Below, one piece after another: positions 8,938-20,100 of a stretch of 44,923 nt of DNA (positions are counted from its first letter, which is position 1; every line of letters begins with the position of its first letter). This DNA is from Candidatus Goldiibacteriota bacterium (GTDB lineage Bacteria > Oederibacteriota > JAAXVQ01): contig JAGVPM010000189.1 in the NCBI GenBank assembly GCA_020052235.1, forward strand, positions 1-44,923, written 5' to 3'. The translations under genes were made by a program, and so were the position numbers. The notes beneath the pieces are model-generated. The model was not told where the DNA came from. It made no database searches and was given only the letters and a program-made list of their open reading frames with translations.

Positions 8938-9552
8938 TCACCTCGTCTGGGCCACCATATTGGCCAGATTACGATAAATGACCAAACCGGTATTTTGACT
9001 TTTTTCAGGATGGAACTGAATGCCGCACACGCGCGCGCGCCCTGCGGCCGATGTAAAAGACAGTCCGTAATCGGTGGTCGTCAACACCACACCCGGATCT
9101 TTTGGCACGCAATAAAAAGAATGTACAAAATACATATAAGCCTGATTGGGCACGCCCCGGAAAAAAGGATTTTTTTGTTCCACCACAATTTGATTCCATC
9201 CCATATGCGGAACCTTTAATTTTTTAGGAAACGGCACCACTTTGCCCGGAAAAATCCCCAAGCCTTCATGGCGTCCGAATTCCTCGGAATAGTCAAACAA
9301 CAATTGCATGCCCAGGCATATGCCTAAAAACGGTTTCCCGGAAGCGGCCGCCTCCTTGAGTGCTTTCACCAACCGGCGGCTGGTCAAATGCTGCATGGCC
9401 TGCCCAAAAGCACCCACCCCGGGCAAAATAACGGCTTGCGCTTTTCGGATATCCGCAGCGTGATTCACCAGCTTGGACTTCAAGCCCACTTTGGAACAGG
9501 CCTTTTGGACCGAATGTAAGTTCCCCATTTGATAATCAACAATTGCAACCAT
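8938..9552 (-). CDS. hisH: Imidazole glycerol phosphate synthase glutaminase subunit
   Basis: This 204-aa class I glutamine amidotransferase delivers ammonia to HisF. It begins MVAIVDYQMGNLHSVQKAC. It has the oxyanion-strand motif ILPGVGAFGQAM, the nucleophile Cys79 in LGICLGMQLLF, HMGWNQI, YFVHSFY, and the His181/Glu183 pair in GIQFHPEKSQ. GEGLG is replaced by HEGLGIFPG, which is normal for the family. GAGGG lies directly upstream of the ATG. hisB is 30 bp upstream and hisA 4 bp downstream. HisF, its obligate partner, is two genes further down after the repeat element. Confidence 0.96.
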   Translation of the reverse strand: MVAIVDYQMGNLHSVQKACSKVGLKSKLVNHAADIRKAQAVILPGVGAFGQAMQHLTSRRLVKALKEAAASGKPFLGICLGMQLLFDYSEEFGRHEGLGIFPGKVVPFPKKLKVPHMGWNQIVVEQKNPFFRGVPNQAYMYFVHSFYCVPKDPGVVLTTTDYGLSFTSAAGRARVCGIQFHPEKSQNTGLVIYRNLANMVAQTR

Positions 9553-9582
9553 GGTCCCTCATCAATAAATCAAGCCTACTGA

Positions 9583-10179
9583 CTATAAAACACCCTTGGT
9601 GCTGGGTATTCCCACCACGCGCGTATCCCGGGTTACGGCAATCCGCAACGCGCGCCCCAGCCCTTTAAACAATGCTTCCACCACGTGATGCGTATTCCCG
9701 CCGGCTTTTTGGGTAACGTGCAGGGTAATACCCGAAGCTTGAACAAACGCGCGTAAAAATTCAATGACCAGTTCCGTATCAAATTCCGCCAACCGGCGCT
9801 GCCGTAATTTTAGCCCATAGGCTAAATACGGGCGTCCGGAAATATCCAGCGCAATCTCCAGCAGAGTCTCATCCATGGGTAAAAGAGAAAAACCATACCG
9901 GGTGATGCTGCGTTTTTCTCCCAAAGCGCGTTGCAATGCCTGCCCCATGGTCAACCCCAAGTCTTCCACCAAATGATGTTGATCCACCGCGAGATCGCCT
10001 TGCGCCCGAATCTCCATATCGAACAATCCATGGGCGGAAAACAAGGTAAGCATGTGTTCCAAAAATGGAATATCCAACTTTATTTTCGAGCGGCCTTGGC
10101 CGTCCAAATTCCATTGCACCTGAATCTGCGTTTCCTTGGTTTTTCTTTCCACGCGTGCGCTGCGCTGTTTATTCGCCAT
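9583..10179 (-). CDS. hisB: Imidazoleglycerol-phosphate dehydratase
   Basis: The Mn-dependent enzyme converts IGP to imidazole-acetol phosphate. The preferred start (MANKQRSARVERKT) gives 198 aa, the normal size of the monofunctional IGPD, and has GGAG 8 nt upstream. An in-frame ATG at 10203 would add 8 residues with no support. The two His-rich metal motifs are present: DQHHLVEDLG and GGNTHHVVEALFKGLGRAL. PFLEHML near the N-terminus and RPYLAYGL are also typical. The N-terminal HAD histidinol-phosphatase domain of enterobacterial HisB is missing, so another phosphatase is needed. The start overlaps the end of hisC by about 11 bp. Confidence 0.96.
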   Translation of the reverse strand: MANKQRSARVERKTKETQIQVQWNLDGQGRSKIKLDIPFLEHMLTLFSAHGLFDMEIRAQGDLAVDQHHLVEDLGLTMGQALQRALGEKRSITRYGFSLLPMDETLLEIALDISGRPYLAYGLKLRQRRLAEFDTELVIEFLRAFVQASGITLHVTQKAGGNTHHVVEALFKGLGRALRIAVTRDTRVVGIPSTKGVL

Positions 10180-11281
10180 GGCTTGGCTCCCCTGCTGAAG
10201 CATTCAACACGGCCCGGCAGGCCGCGATCAAGCTGTCATTTTCTCCAGGCGTGCCCACGGTAATGCGCAGGCAATTTTCCAAAGCTTCCGTTTTTTCAAA
10301 CCCCCGAACCGCAATATTCCGGTCCGCCAAATTCGTTTTCAGCCACACGGCGCGCGGATGCCTGATCAGGATAAAATTAGCCTGGCTGGGAAATACGGTC
10401 ATATCCGGCAGCGCCTGCAAGCGTTGCGCCAGGCGTTCCCGTTCGGCCATGACCCTCTGCGCTTGTTGTTCCCAAATCGAGCCATATTCCAATGCCTGGC
10501 AGGCGATATATTGTGCCATAGAATCAACATTATAAGGCAGCCTCACCCGGTTCAGCATTTGAATAATTTCAGGCCGCGCCACCAAATAACCCAACCGGAT
10601 TCCCGCCAAGGACATGGATTTGGAAAATGTATTCAATAAAACAACCTGGGGATATTCCTCCCAAAGCGCGCGCAAATCTCCGTTGCTGAACATACGGTAA
10701 GCTTCATCCAATACGATCAGCCGCTCGGTTTCACGCACCACCGCTTCCACGGCTGCGCGGGGAAAAGCATTGCCCGTCGGATTATTGGGACTGGCGATAA
10801 ACGCCAGGCGGCTGTTGGGATGGCGTAATTCACTCACCAATCCCGCCTCGTCCAGACTCCAATCTTCCCGCAAACGCACCCCAACGGGTGTCCCGCCGGT
10901 GGATAATGTCAAAAGCCGGTACATGGAAAAAGCCGGAGCCGGAAAAACGGTCCGCGTGCCCGGCCCGCCGTAAACCGTGAGCAAATCCCTTATGATCTCG
11001 TCGGAGCCATTGCCCACCAAAATGCATTCCGGCGAAACCCGCTCGCGATCGGCTAAACGTTCGCGCAAGCGCAAAGCCTCGGGATCCGGGTACCGGTTCC
11101 AAAAAACGCGCCCCAGCCCCTCTAAAATGGCCTGTTTTAATTCTGGCGGCACATCGCCGGGACTTTCGTTGGCATCCAGGCGAATTTCAGGCAAAGCCGC
11201 TTCGGGTTCGTAGGGGCGCAATTGTTGGATTTCCCCGCGAACCAAAGCATTGATTTTTGCCAAACTCTCTTTTTCATTCAT
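10169..11281 (-). CDS. hisC: Histidinol-phosphate aminotransferase
   Basis: This is a PLP fold-type I aminotransferase of 370 aa from the preferred start MNEKESLAK, which has AAGGA 5 nt upstream. The ATG at 11299 would add six residues. Motifs are IRLDANESPG at the N-terminus (substrate site), NGSDEIIRDLL, SPNNPTGN, LIVLDEAYR with the PLP-ring Asp, and LNTFSKSMSLAGIRLGY with the Schiff-base Lys. The C-terminal Arg motif is LRITVGTPGEND. It catalyses the transamination of imidazole-acetol phosphate with glutamate. It sits between hisD (37 bp gap to the preferred start) and hisB (overlap). Related enzymes can also serve phenylalanine or tyrosine synthesis. Confidence 0.95.
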   Translation of the reverse strand: MNEKESLAKINALVRGEIQQLRPYEPEAALPEIRLDANESPGDVPPELKQAILEGLGRVFWNRYPDPEALRLRERLADRERVSPECILVGNGSDEIIRDLLTVYGGPGTRTVFPAPAFSMYRLLTLSTGGTPVGVRLREDWSLDEAGLVSELRHPNSRLAFIASPNNPTGNAFPRAAVEAVVRETERLIVLDEAYRMFSNGDLRALWEEYPQVVLLNTFSKSMSLAGIRLGYLVARPEIIQMLNRVRLPYNVDSMAQYIACQALEYGSIWEQQAQRVMAERERLAQRLQALPDMTVFPSQANFILIRHPRAVWLKTNLADRNIAVRGFEKTEALENCLRITVGTPGENDSLIAACRAVLNASAGEPSHGE

Positions 11282-11318
11282 GACATTCCTTACTTGCATC
11301 GCACAGGATGCCCTGCTT

Positions 11319-12641
11319 TTACATCCGCACGCGGATCGATTGGGCGTGCGCCTTCAAACCTTCGGCTTCCGCCACGGCCATGGCACCCGCACCCTCGCGC
11401 TTGACTCCGGCGCGCGTATACGTAATCACACTGGAATAATGCAAAAAATCCCTTACGGAAAGCGGTGACGCCCAACGGGAAGTTCCGCCGGTCGGAAGCA
11501 CATGGTTCGGCCCTGCAGTGTAATCCCCCATGGCCTGAGGCGTTTCCGCCCCCATGAAAATAGCGCCTGAATTCCCCACGGCATCAAGATGCTTGTGGGC
11601 CTCGCGCATCTGCAAGGATAAATGCTCCGGTGCATATTCCCGCGTAAAATCAAAAGCCTGCTTCAAGGAGCCAACCTGAATGCAGGACACGCCCTGAATG
11701 GCCCGGCGGATCCATTCATCCCGTTCACCCCAGACGCTTAATTGTTTGAAAACCGCATCCACCAAAGGCCGTGAAGGGGATAATAAAATCGCCACGGCGC
11801 CGGAACCGTGCTCACATTGGCCCAGCAGATCCCAGGCCACTTGAACCGGTTGGGCCGAATCATCGGCCACGATCAGTATCTCGCTGGGGCCGGCCAAATG
11901 ATCGATTCCCACCTGACCCACCACTTGCCGTTTGGCTTCGGTCGTAAACATATTTCCCGGGCCTACAATTTTATCCACTTTAGGCAGCGTGGCTGTTCCA
12001 TACGCCATGGCGGATACGGCCACGGCGCCGCCCAGGCGGTACACGTCTTTCACCCCGGCAATGTTGGCAGCCGCCAACAAGGCATCCGCAACCGTCCCGC
12101 GTGCCGAAGCAGGTGTGCACATAATGATATCCCGCACTCCGGCCACAACGGCGGGTATGGCATTCATCAATACCGTCGAAACCAACGGGGCGTTTCCTCC
12201 AGGAACATAAATGCCCACCCGCTGCAGCGGACGGCACCGTTCCGTAACAAAAACACCCGGTCTCCGGACTTTGGCCGCGCGACGGGGCTTTTGCGCCTTA
12301 TGGTAAGCATGAATATGCGCCGCGCATTCCTGAATCGCCCGGCGGATTGCCGGCAATACTTTTTTTTCAGCCGCCTTGCGTTCCGCGGCACTGATCCGCA
12401 AAGTCTCCGGCGTCAGAGCCGCGCCTTCCAACAAACGGGTATATTTCAACGCAGCGCGGTCTCCCTGCAGGAGAACAGCCCGGCGAATTATTTCCACACC
12501 CTGTTGAACCGAAACCGGTTTTCCAAAAACTTTGAGGGTTAACGCATCGCGGCGAACCTGGTTGGTATCCAAATTTTCGCGTTTCAACAAAGAAATCCAG
12601 AAACGTTTAAACTCCGGCTGACGTACTGTCAATAAACGCAT
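11319..12641 (-). CDS. hisD: Histidinol dehydrogenase
   Basis: The enzyme performs the last two steps of histidine synthesis, an NAD-linked double oxidation of histidinol. The preferred start MRLLTVRQPEF gives 440 aa (family usually about 430) and has GGAG 8 nt upstream. An in-frame extension to 12713 adds 24 residues of unrelated character. Motifs: ERCRPLQRVGIYVPGGNAPL, DKIVGPGNMFTTEAKRQVVG, GPSEILIVADD, and QCEHG with the zinc-ligand Gln and His. YAPEHLSL, MGDYTAGPNHVLPT and the C-terminal RDFLHYSSVI complete the signature. It is the first his gene after murA, which is separated by about 110 bp. Confidence 0.95.
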   Translation of the reverse strand: MRLLTVRQPEFKRFWISLLKRENLDTNQVRRDALTLKVFGKPVSVQQGVEIIRRAVLLQGDRAALKYTRLLEGAALTPETLRISAAERKAAEKKVLPAIRRAIQECAAHIHAYHKAQKPRRAAKVRRPGVFVTERCRPLQRVGIYVPGGNAPLVSTVLMNAIPAVVAGVRDIIMCTPASARGTVADALLAAANIAGVKDVYRLGGAVAVSAMAYGTATLPKVDKIVGPGNMFTTEAKRQVVGQVGIDHLAGPSEILIVADDSAQPVQVAWDLLGQCEHGSGAVAILLSPSRPLVDAVFKQLSVWGERDEWIRRAIQGVSCIQVGSLKQAFDFTREYAPEHLSLQMREAHKHLDAVGNSGAIFMGAETPQAMGDYTAGPNHVLPTGGTSRWASPLSVRDFLHYSSVITYTRAGVKREGAGAMAVAEAEGLKAHAQSIRVRM

Positions 12642-12751
12642 AAATTTCACTCCGATAATCCGAGGAGAATAGTGGAGTATCTTACCATGGCTTTGCTCGG
12701 CCTCGCAAGCCAAAATAAGGGAGGGGTTTTATGAAATCAGCCGCAGCTTAT

Positions 12752-14023
12752 TTATATTCCCGGATCCGGTTCCCGGCGTATTTTCGCACCTAACGCAGCG
12801 AGTTTTTGTTCCAAATGCTCATACCCGCGGTCAAGGTGATAGATACGGGAAACGCGCGTCTCCCCTTCAGCCATAAGTCCCGCCAGAATTAAAGCCGCCG
12901 AAGCGCGCAAATCCGAGGCCATGACCGGGGCGCCGGACAGCACCCGCCCGCCCTTGACCATGGCGCTGTTACCCTCAATCTGAATATCCGCCCCCATGCG
13001 CTTTAATTCAGCGACATGCATGAAACGGTTCTCCCAAATCGTCTCCGTTATAACCGCACGGCCGGGTGCAAAACACATTAAGGCCATCCATTGAGCCTGC
13101 AAATCCGTGGGAAAACCCGGGAAAGGCTGCGTCACAATATCGACTGAAGCCAAATTTTCATCTTTTCGGTATACACGAACCGAATTCCGATCAACCGGTT
13201 CAATGACAATTCCGGCTTCAACAAATTTCCGTTCAAGAGCCGTTAGATCCTCCATGGGAAAATCATCGATAATAATATCGCCCCGGGTAATGGCCGCAGC
13301 GATGGCTAACGTTCCGGCCTCGATCCGGTCCGGAATAATCCTATGCGGCACCGGGGATAAATGCGTGACGCCTTCAATAACAATCCGGCTGGTTCCGGCA
13401 CCTTGCACCTTCGCGCCCAGGGCATTTAAAAACCCGGCCAAATGAATAATCTCAGGTTCGCACGCAGCATGCTCCACAATCGTCTTCCCTTTGGCCAAAG
13501 CGGCAGCCAGCATGATATTGACCGTAGCCCCGACGCTTACCACATCCAAATATATCTCCGCGCCTTGCAGCCCATGGGGGGCATGGGCATGGATATAGCC
13601 ATGCTCCATGACCACTTCAGCCCCCATGCATTTGAGCCCTTTTAAATGCTGATCAATGGGGCGCAGCCCAATGGCGCAGCCTCCCGGAAGCGCTACACGG
13701 GCGTTTCCAAATCTGGCCAACAACGGCGCCAGCACATAAATGGAAGCGCGCATGGTTTTCACCAATTCATATGGAGCAATTTGATCTGAAAACTTTGCCG
13801 GATCAATATGTAAAATCTGTCCCTGATATTCCGCGGTAGCCCCCAGCAATCTGAGCATTTGACACATGGTCTGAAGGTCTTTAACCCGGGGGACGTTTTC
13901 AATATCACAGGGGCCGTCAACCAGCAAACAAGCGGCCATAATGGGCAAGGATGCATTCTTTGATCCGCTGACCTTCACACGGCCGTTTAACCGACGGCCG
14001 CCTTCCAAAACTATCCGCTCCAT
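12752..14023 (-). CDS. murA: UDP-N-acetylglucosamine 1-carboxyvinyltransferase
   Basis: MurA catalyses the first committed step of peptidoglycan synthesis, transfer of enolpyruvate from PEP to UDP-GlcNAc in the cytoplasm. The start MERIVLEGGRRLNGRVKVSG has GGGAGG 8 nt upstream and gives 423 aa (E. coli 419). The 12-residue upstream extension to 14059 is rejected. SGSKNASLPIMAA holds Lys22 and Asn23. The active-site loop ALPGGCAIGLRPIDQH carries Cys116, the residue alkylated by fosfomycin; the Asp variant that gives natural resistance is not present. Further family motifs are SVGATVNIMLAA, DRIEAGTLAIA, TQPFPGFPTDLQAQWMAL and DLRASAALILAGL. It heads the his-trp operon. Confidence 0.96.
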   Translation of the reverse strand: MERIVLEGGRRLNGRVKVSGSKNASLPIMAACLLVDGPCDIENVPRVKDLQTMCQMLRLLGATAEYQGQILHIDPAKFSDQIAPYELVKTMRASIYVLAPLLARFGNARVALPGGCAIGLRPIDQHLKGLKCMGAEVVMEHGYIHAHAPHGLQGAEIYLDVVSVGATVNIMLAAALAKGKTIVEHAACEPEIIHLAGFLNALGAKVQGAGTSRIVIEGVTHLSPVPHRIIPDRIEAGTLAIAAAITRGDIIIDDFPMEDLTALERKFVEAGIVIEPVDRNSVRVYRKDENLASVDIVTQPFPGFPTDLQAQWMALMCFAPGRAVITETIWENRFMHVAELKRMGADIQIEGNSAMVKGGRVLSGAPVMASDLRASAALILAGLMAEGETRVSRIYHLDRGYEHLEQKLAALGAKIRREPDPGI

Positions 14024-14049
14024 AATTCTTGCCTCCCGAAATTTGTGGA

Positions 14050-14078
14050 AGTATAACACGGCTTAAACAGGAATAAAA
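14050..14078 (-). promoter_or_regulatory. Predicted promoter for the murA-his-trp operon
   Basis: On the minus strand an extended -10, TG-T-TATACT, lies at 14058-14050. The likely -35 region 17 bp upstream (14073-14078, TTTTAT) is weak, but extended -10 promoters often tolerate this. Initiation near 14043 would give a leader of about 20 nt to the murA ATG at 14023, with GGGAGG in between. The site directly follows the terminator of the giant gene, as expected for a new transcription unit. Confidence 0.55.
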
Positions 14079-14116
14079 AAAAATCCGCCCCCGACTTTCC
14101 GGGAGCGGATTTTTTC
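14074..14116 (-). terminator. Strong intrinsic terminator of the giant repeat-protein gene
   Basis: On the minus strand AAAAAATCCGCTCCCG pairs with CGGGGGCGGATTTTTT through a six-base loop, giving a 16-bp stem with one G-T wobble, followed by nine T residues. It starts 16 bp after the stop codon of the 14-kb gene. The flanking A and T tracts are symmetric, so it could also act on plus-strand transcripts. Confidence 0.9.
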
Positions 14117-14131
14117 ATTCAACTTTTAATT

Positions 14132-17100
14132 TTAATTGCCGCCCGGCTGCCGGGGCGGTTGAACTTGCTGCAATTGCAGCTGGGTCTGATCCAGCTTTTC
14201 ACCCACCATGCGGTGATCGCTAAACAGTTCCTTGGCCGCTTCAAAAGCTATGGTTTCCGTGGCCACATTGTCTTCGGTCTTCTCAAACCGCGTCGCGCCC
14301 ACATTGGCCTTGCCGGTCATCTCGCCCGAGGCATTGAATTTGTAGAAGCTGGTCTGTCCGTCCCGATCGGTCACGGCCATTGAGACACCCAGCACATTGC
14401 CGGAAGCATCGGTCATATAATTATACTTGGTGCTCGTGCCATTGGCGTCAATCTTCGAAACCAACCGCCCGCCTTCGTACACTTTCTTCACCAACTCCGT
14501 GCCCTGGGCATTGCGGGCAATGACTTCCACCGTGCTGTTGTCCTTGTAATTATAGCTTTGCGTAATCCCGTTCTGCTCTTTGGACGCCAATTTTCCGGTT
14601 TGATTGTACTTGAGCGTCGTCGTCCCGCCTTCGGTACGTTCAATCACTTGCGTGCCTGTCACTTGGCCCTTTTCATTCACTGTGTAGGCAAACGTCTTGC
14701 TCGTCCCTCCGCTGGTTTCCGAGAGCAAGCGGTTATTATTGTCAAAATGCTCTACGGTAATCGCGCCTTGGGCAAACTTGCTTACGGTCTTGCCGGAAGC
14801 ATCGTAACTGAATTTGAATATTTCACCCTTTTTACCAAGCGCTTCAACCACATTGCCGTTCTCATCGCGCACCACTTTCGCGTACTTCGCTTCCTCTTGC
14901 TCTTTCTGCGCCGCGATCTTGGCATCTTTCGAAATCCCCGCATCCCCGATCAAGGCCGCCTTCACGGATTCAAACACCGTGCTGGTGCTGATCGTGTCCA
15001 AAATCGAACCCAAGAGTGATTGTTGATAGGCAACACCGAACATAACTTTATAGGCTTCCGCCAAAGCTCCCATCAATTTCTTGGTGCCTTCCATGGATCC
15101 TGCCAAGGCCGCGGTAATCTCCTCGGCGCTCATTTTCGCCAAGGCCGCTGCCGCAAGATCCCCTGCGTCTTGGACATTCATACCCTTGAATTGATCCGTT
15201 AATTTTGCTTGCAAGGCTTGCTTATCATCCGTCTTCTCCGCCTTCACGGAATCCGAGGCCGTTCCCGCACTGGCCCCTGTGGCCAATCCATTGTGCGTGG
15301 TGGCTACAGGTGTGCCAGGAATTGTTCCGCCGGTTTTCAAGGCGTTCGAACCAAAGTTGGAATCAAAGGTGTTCGTAGCCGCAGGAATCGTGTTTTTAAC
15401 AAATCCCATGGTTCCATCGGACATTGAATATTGCGCGCCAAGGTCACCCCCAAGGGTAACGCCCTGCGCTTTAACCGAGGCTGCACTTTGCGCCTGCGTC
15501 TTGCCGCTGTTGGCCGTCTGCACGCCGTCGGCCTTGGTTCCCACTGGCGAGGCAATCACCGTATTTCCTGTTTGCGTCATCTTATCCGCAAACTTTTCCT
15601 CTTCGGTTCCGGCCTCGGTCCACATGAAGCCGTCGCTGTTTTTGCCCCAATTTTCCTTGGTGTATGAATAATGCGCCTCATTGTGGTCAAACACCTGAAC
15701 CGTGGTGGTTCCGGTCTGAACCGGCGGCGTTGAACTATCATAGACCGGCACTGTTTCAGTCCGGTAAATTGCCACATTCCACGAGTGGTAATCCAAAATC
15801 TTGTATCCGGCGTCACCCGAGTAGAACGCATTGTCTGCCAAACTGAAGCTGTAGGTGGCTCCGGGCGGCGGCGTGGTGGTATTGCTCACATTATTGGAAC
15901 TCGTAACCACCGGTTTATACCGGTTCGTTTTGTTATATTTCTTGGCTGTAAATTCCATATTGGAGAATATGGCCGTGGCTGTTCCATCTTCATTGACGGT
16001 GATTTCCACATCCGCATAGTTATTCAAATTGGACGCGGTTAGGCTCTCGGATTTCAATGTTCCCAGGATTTTCTGATTACGCGTGTCGCTCTGAGAATGA
16101 TACGTCCAGGTTTCGTTCTCAGTATGATGTGCAATTACGGCCGTCTTAATGAAATTAAGGGCATTGGCCTGGTTCATGGCCACCAAGTTGCCGGCCCCGG
16201 CCGTATCCACCTTGGCGCGGGTTGATTTCAAAACTTCTTCCTTTAAATAGAATCCATACGTATCATAGGTAACCTCGCCGGTCCACTTGGCGCCATTTTT
16301 ATCCGTAAACGTTTCAGTGGCCGCGGTCCAATATTTTTTATTGGTGGCAGTTCCCGTGTATGTATGGGAAACGCCGGATTTATCGATCCACGCCGACATG
16401 TTCCAATATTTATCATACGTCATGGTGCCGTCTTTGGCCGAAGTGCCCTGAATCGATACCAAGGCATCGCCCGAATAGGTATAGTTGAATGTTCCGAATC
16501 CGCCCGTGGTCTGCGTGCGCAAATGCGTGGACGGTTCCCAGGTGGTGATGCCCTTATCATCGCTGGATGACTCGATGTCACCCATGCCCGTGAATGTATA
16601 GGACACCGCCATCCCGTCTTCGCGTGTTCCCACCGCTCCATTGATAAAGGTTCCGTCGTTGGTATAATCCAGTGTTTCCGTATAAACATCCGTGCTGTTC
16701 AATACCTGGTGATTCAAAATACCCGCCGAGGTATAGGTTTCCGTACCGGTTCCATTGTGAATGCCCATATAATTCGTGTAGGTAATATTTGCCGCCTGAT
16801 GGTAGTCTCCGCTCGGGCTGTCCGTATACTCCCAACGGATTTTACCGCCCCCGGTGTTGGTGCGGTCGCGGGAAATCATTCCGGAGTTTTTATAACTTCC
16901 GCCCATGACCCAAATTTCCGTTCCCTTATCGTCCGTGACAGTCGCGCCATCCGGAACTCCCAAGGAATCAATCATATGAAAATCAATTCTGGCATGCTTG
17001 ATATAAACACCTTGGGCGTACGTCACTTCCTTATGCCGCGGGTTGTAAATGCGTTCATTATGCTGACCCACAACCACCGCAAAACCAGTATTCACTTCGG

Positions 17101-20100
17101 TTTGAATCGGACTACTGGCTGAGCCAAAGGTCGTGGTGCTGGATACGGGATCGCCTCCCTGATCACCCTTGTCAAATTTGGTAGAGGAGTCTTGATATCC
17201 GGCGGGTGCCACGGCATTATGCGCCGATTCTCCGGCTTCGTACCCATCATGGTCATACCACTTGGTTTTGGCATCCTCCCCGGTAATGACATCCTTGGCA
17301 GGCAAGCCGTTGTCGGACCAGTATTCGTGGTAGGTATCCTGGGATTTGCCCTTCCAATCCTTACCCTCTTTTTGGCTCCACGTAGTACGTGTATTCCTGG
17401 CTTGACCCACCGAATTAAAATTGCTGTTGTAGGAACGATAATTCGCTGTACCTCCCTGGTTGTCCCGGGTCGAATAGGAACCGGTTACCATGCCCGTATC
17501 GTGATTGAATGACGTGTTATACGTATGCATGACCGATGAGGGGTTGCCATTATCCCCGGCGCTGTAATTATAGCTGGAGGAAACCACGCCATGATCGCGA
17601 TAATCACCTGCTGAATAATAAGAATAGGAATAGTCGCCGGTATATTTGCCACTATAACTTTCTGAAGTCATCCCCGTGCTCGAATCCGCCCACAGCGTGG
17701 TCCAATAATTCTCATCCCCCGCCAACCCGTACAAGTTTTTCGTGTGGGTACTCGTGGCAAAAGCATTATCATCCATATAGGTCCACACATCGCTGATGCT
17801 GTTGGCTTCATAAGTTTCCTTGGGATTGCCCGTGTAGCTGAACTCATTGGTCCAGCTCTCCGAATCAATCATGCCCGTGTTCAAGCCAACGGACGCATAA
17901 AACTTGTTGTGTTTCTGCACATAGTTGGTGCGGCCCATGGAATCCATCTCGGTATTGGACCAGTTCATGCCGTTTTCATTGAAACTCCTCATCGGCAAAC
18001 CGTTGTTGCCATTAATCTCCGTGGAATAGGTCTCGCTTGAGGCGCTGTTGTGCGGGCCGTAATTGCTGTCCGAATGCGTGTGTTGCGAGGTTCCCTTGAG
18101 ATCAAACGTCGACCAACTCGAACCCATGCCGCTGCTGGAATACGACTTGGTTTTGAAACCCCATTCATCATAATCAATTTGATACGTGGTGTTGACCTTG
18201 GCTAAACTTGCACCCGTTGTATTCGTGGTAACAACCTTGGTTGCCAACCCGTCTGCATTGAACGTGGTCACGGTGCTGGATATTTTCTGGTGTCCTCCCG
18301 CACGCGAGTACGTGTCCGCCGTGGAGCTTGCAACAATGCCCGTGTTCACATCCGCTGTTGAATCCGTATGCGTCCACCAAGCCGCCCCGTAATTGCCATA
18401 GTAATCGCTGCCCGTGGACAAGCCCTGGGCATTGTTGTAGTTGTAGGTAATGCCGTTCAAATTTTCAGCTATGGTTTTTGTGGTAATGCCGTAATCATTC
18501 ACAGTATAGTCATTGCGCGTATATTCCGCGTATCCGTAGCAAATCCCCGAATTCAGCTGGACCAATGAATCTTTCTGGAAGCCCGTGGTGGTATCTTTAT
18601 AGTCGGTCCAGGTTTGCGAATAATAGTGCCCGGGCTCGCCGGTCAGGCTGTACGATGACTTGTTCAAGCCCGTGTAATCATTCGGGGTGTAGACATTTTC
18701 AACTTTCTTGGTAGCTTTCGTGCCATAGGTATTTTCAGTCCGGCTGCGCAGGCAAGTTCCGGTCGAAGGATCAAACAAATAATTTTCAGTATGCGATAAC
18801 TTATGCGCCAAATCATTGGACATGCTGTCCGCGGTGCTGTGCACGGTCATGCCCGTGTCCGTATTGACCGTATCATTGTTCGTTACGTTGGTCTTGCCCC
18901 AGTTCGGACCGCGCACTGAACGCGAGGTAACCTTCTTCGCGTATCCGTAGGTTCCCCCAGTGTTGGCGTCAAACTCCGTGTCCACATACCGCGAAACATC
19001 CGAAACATAATTGCCGCCGGTGCCTGCCCTGCCTGACTCGGCGTGCGAGGTTTTATTCATGCCCGTATTGACATCCATGACAAACGTGGTGTAGACATGC
19101 CGTTCATTGGGTGTCCCGTAATTATTGGCTGCCAGGGTGGCGTTCTGGAGTCCATGCGAGTCCGTGCCAAAATATGTGGTGGTGGTTCCATAGGCGTTGG
19201 TGGACTGGTTTTTTTTGTTCATCCCGGTGTTTACATCCGCATCCAGCGTCTTGCTGGTTGAATTCTTGGCCGCGCCTATGCCATAAACATTCTGCGAAAC
19301 TGTTTTGGCCGCCATGCCGTACGTGCCGTTGCTCCAGGTTGTGCTTTCCACCGTGTCGTAATACGTCCAGGTGGTGCCGAATTTATTCACGGCCTTGGTC
19401 CGTTTGTTCAAGCCGGTCTGCGTATCCGCATCCTCGGTTACCGAAACATTATCCCGCGTGTATCCCAAGCCATACTTGTTGGTCGACACGGTCGTCACGG
19501 CCATGCCGTACGTGCCGTTGCTCCAGGTTGCGCTTTCCATGGTGTCGTAATACGTGACCGTATCGCTGTACGTGTTGGACGATTCCGTCCGGCGGTTTAA
19601 TCCCGTGCGGGTATCCGCATCCTTGGTTCTTGTGGTGGTGTTGCGGGCATATTCAACTCCGAATTTATTCACCGCCACCGAGCGCACTGCCATGCCCGTT
19701 GTCCCGTCGCTCCAATCCGCGCCTTCCAGGGTGTCGAAATACGTGGTTGTGGTTCCGTAAGCATTGGAAGCCTCGGTCTTTTTATTCAATCCGGTCTGAA
19801 CATCCGCGCTCAAAGTCTTGGTGGTCGTAGTACGGCCGTTTTTAATGCCGTAGTTGCTTTCAGAATACATCCGCACTGCCATGCCATAGGTGCCGTCGCT
19901 CCAGGATGCACTCTCAAGGGTGTCAAAGTAAGTCGTCGTTTTGCCATAGGCATTGGTGGCTTCGGTCTTTTTATTCAACCCGGTCTTCGTATCCGCCGAT
20001 AAGGTCTTGGTGGTCGTATTGCGGGCCTTGCCGATACCATATTTGTTCTCAGCCACGGAACGAACCGCCATGCCGTACGTCCCGTCGCTCCAGGTTGCGC

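Noticed and set aside
12642-12751. His attenuator leader peptide ahead of hisD
   Set aside because: No run of His codons and no terminator/antiterminator pair is seen; only weak partial hairpins.
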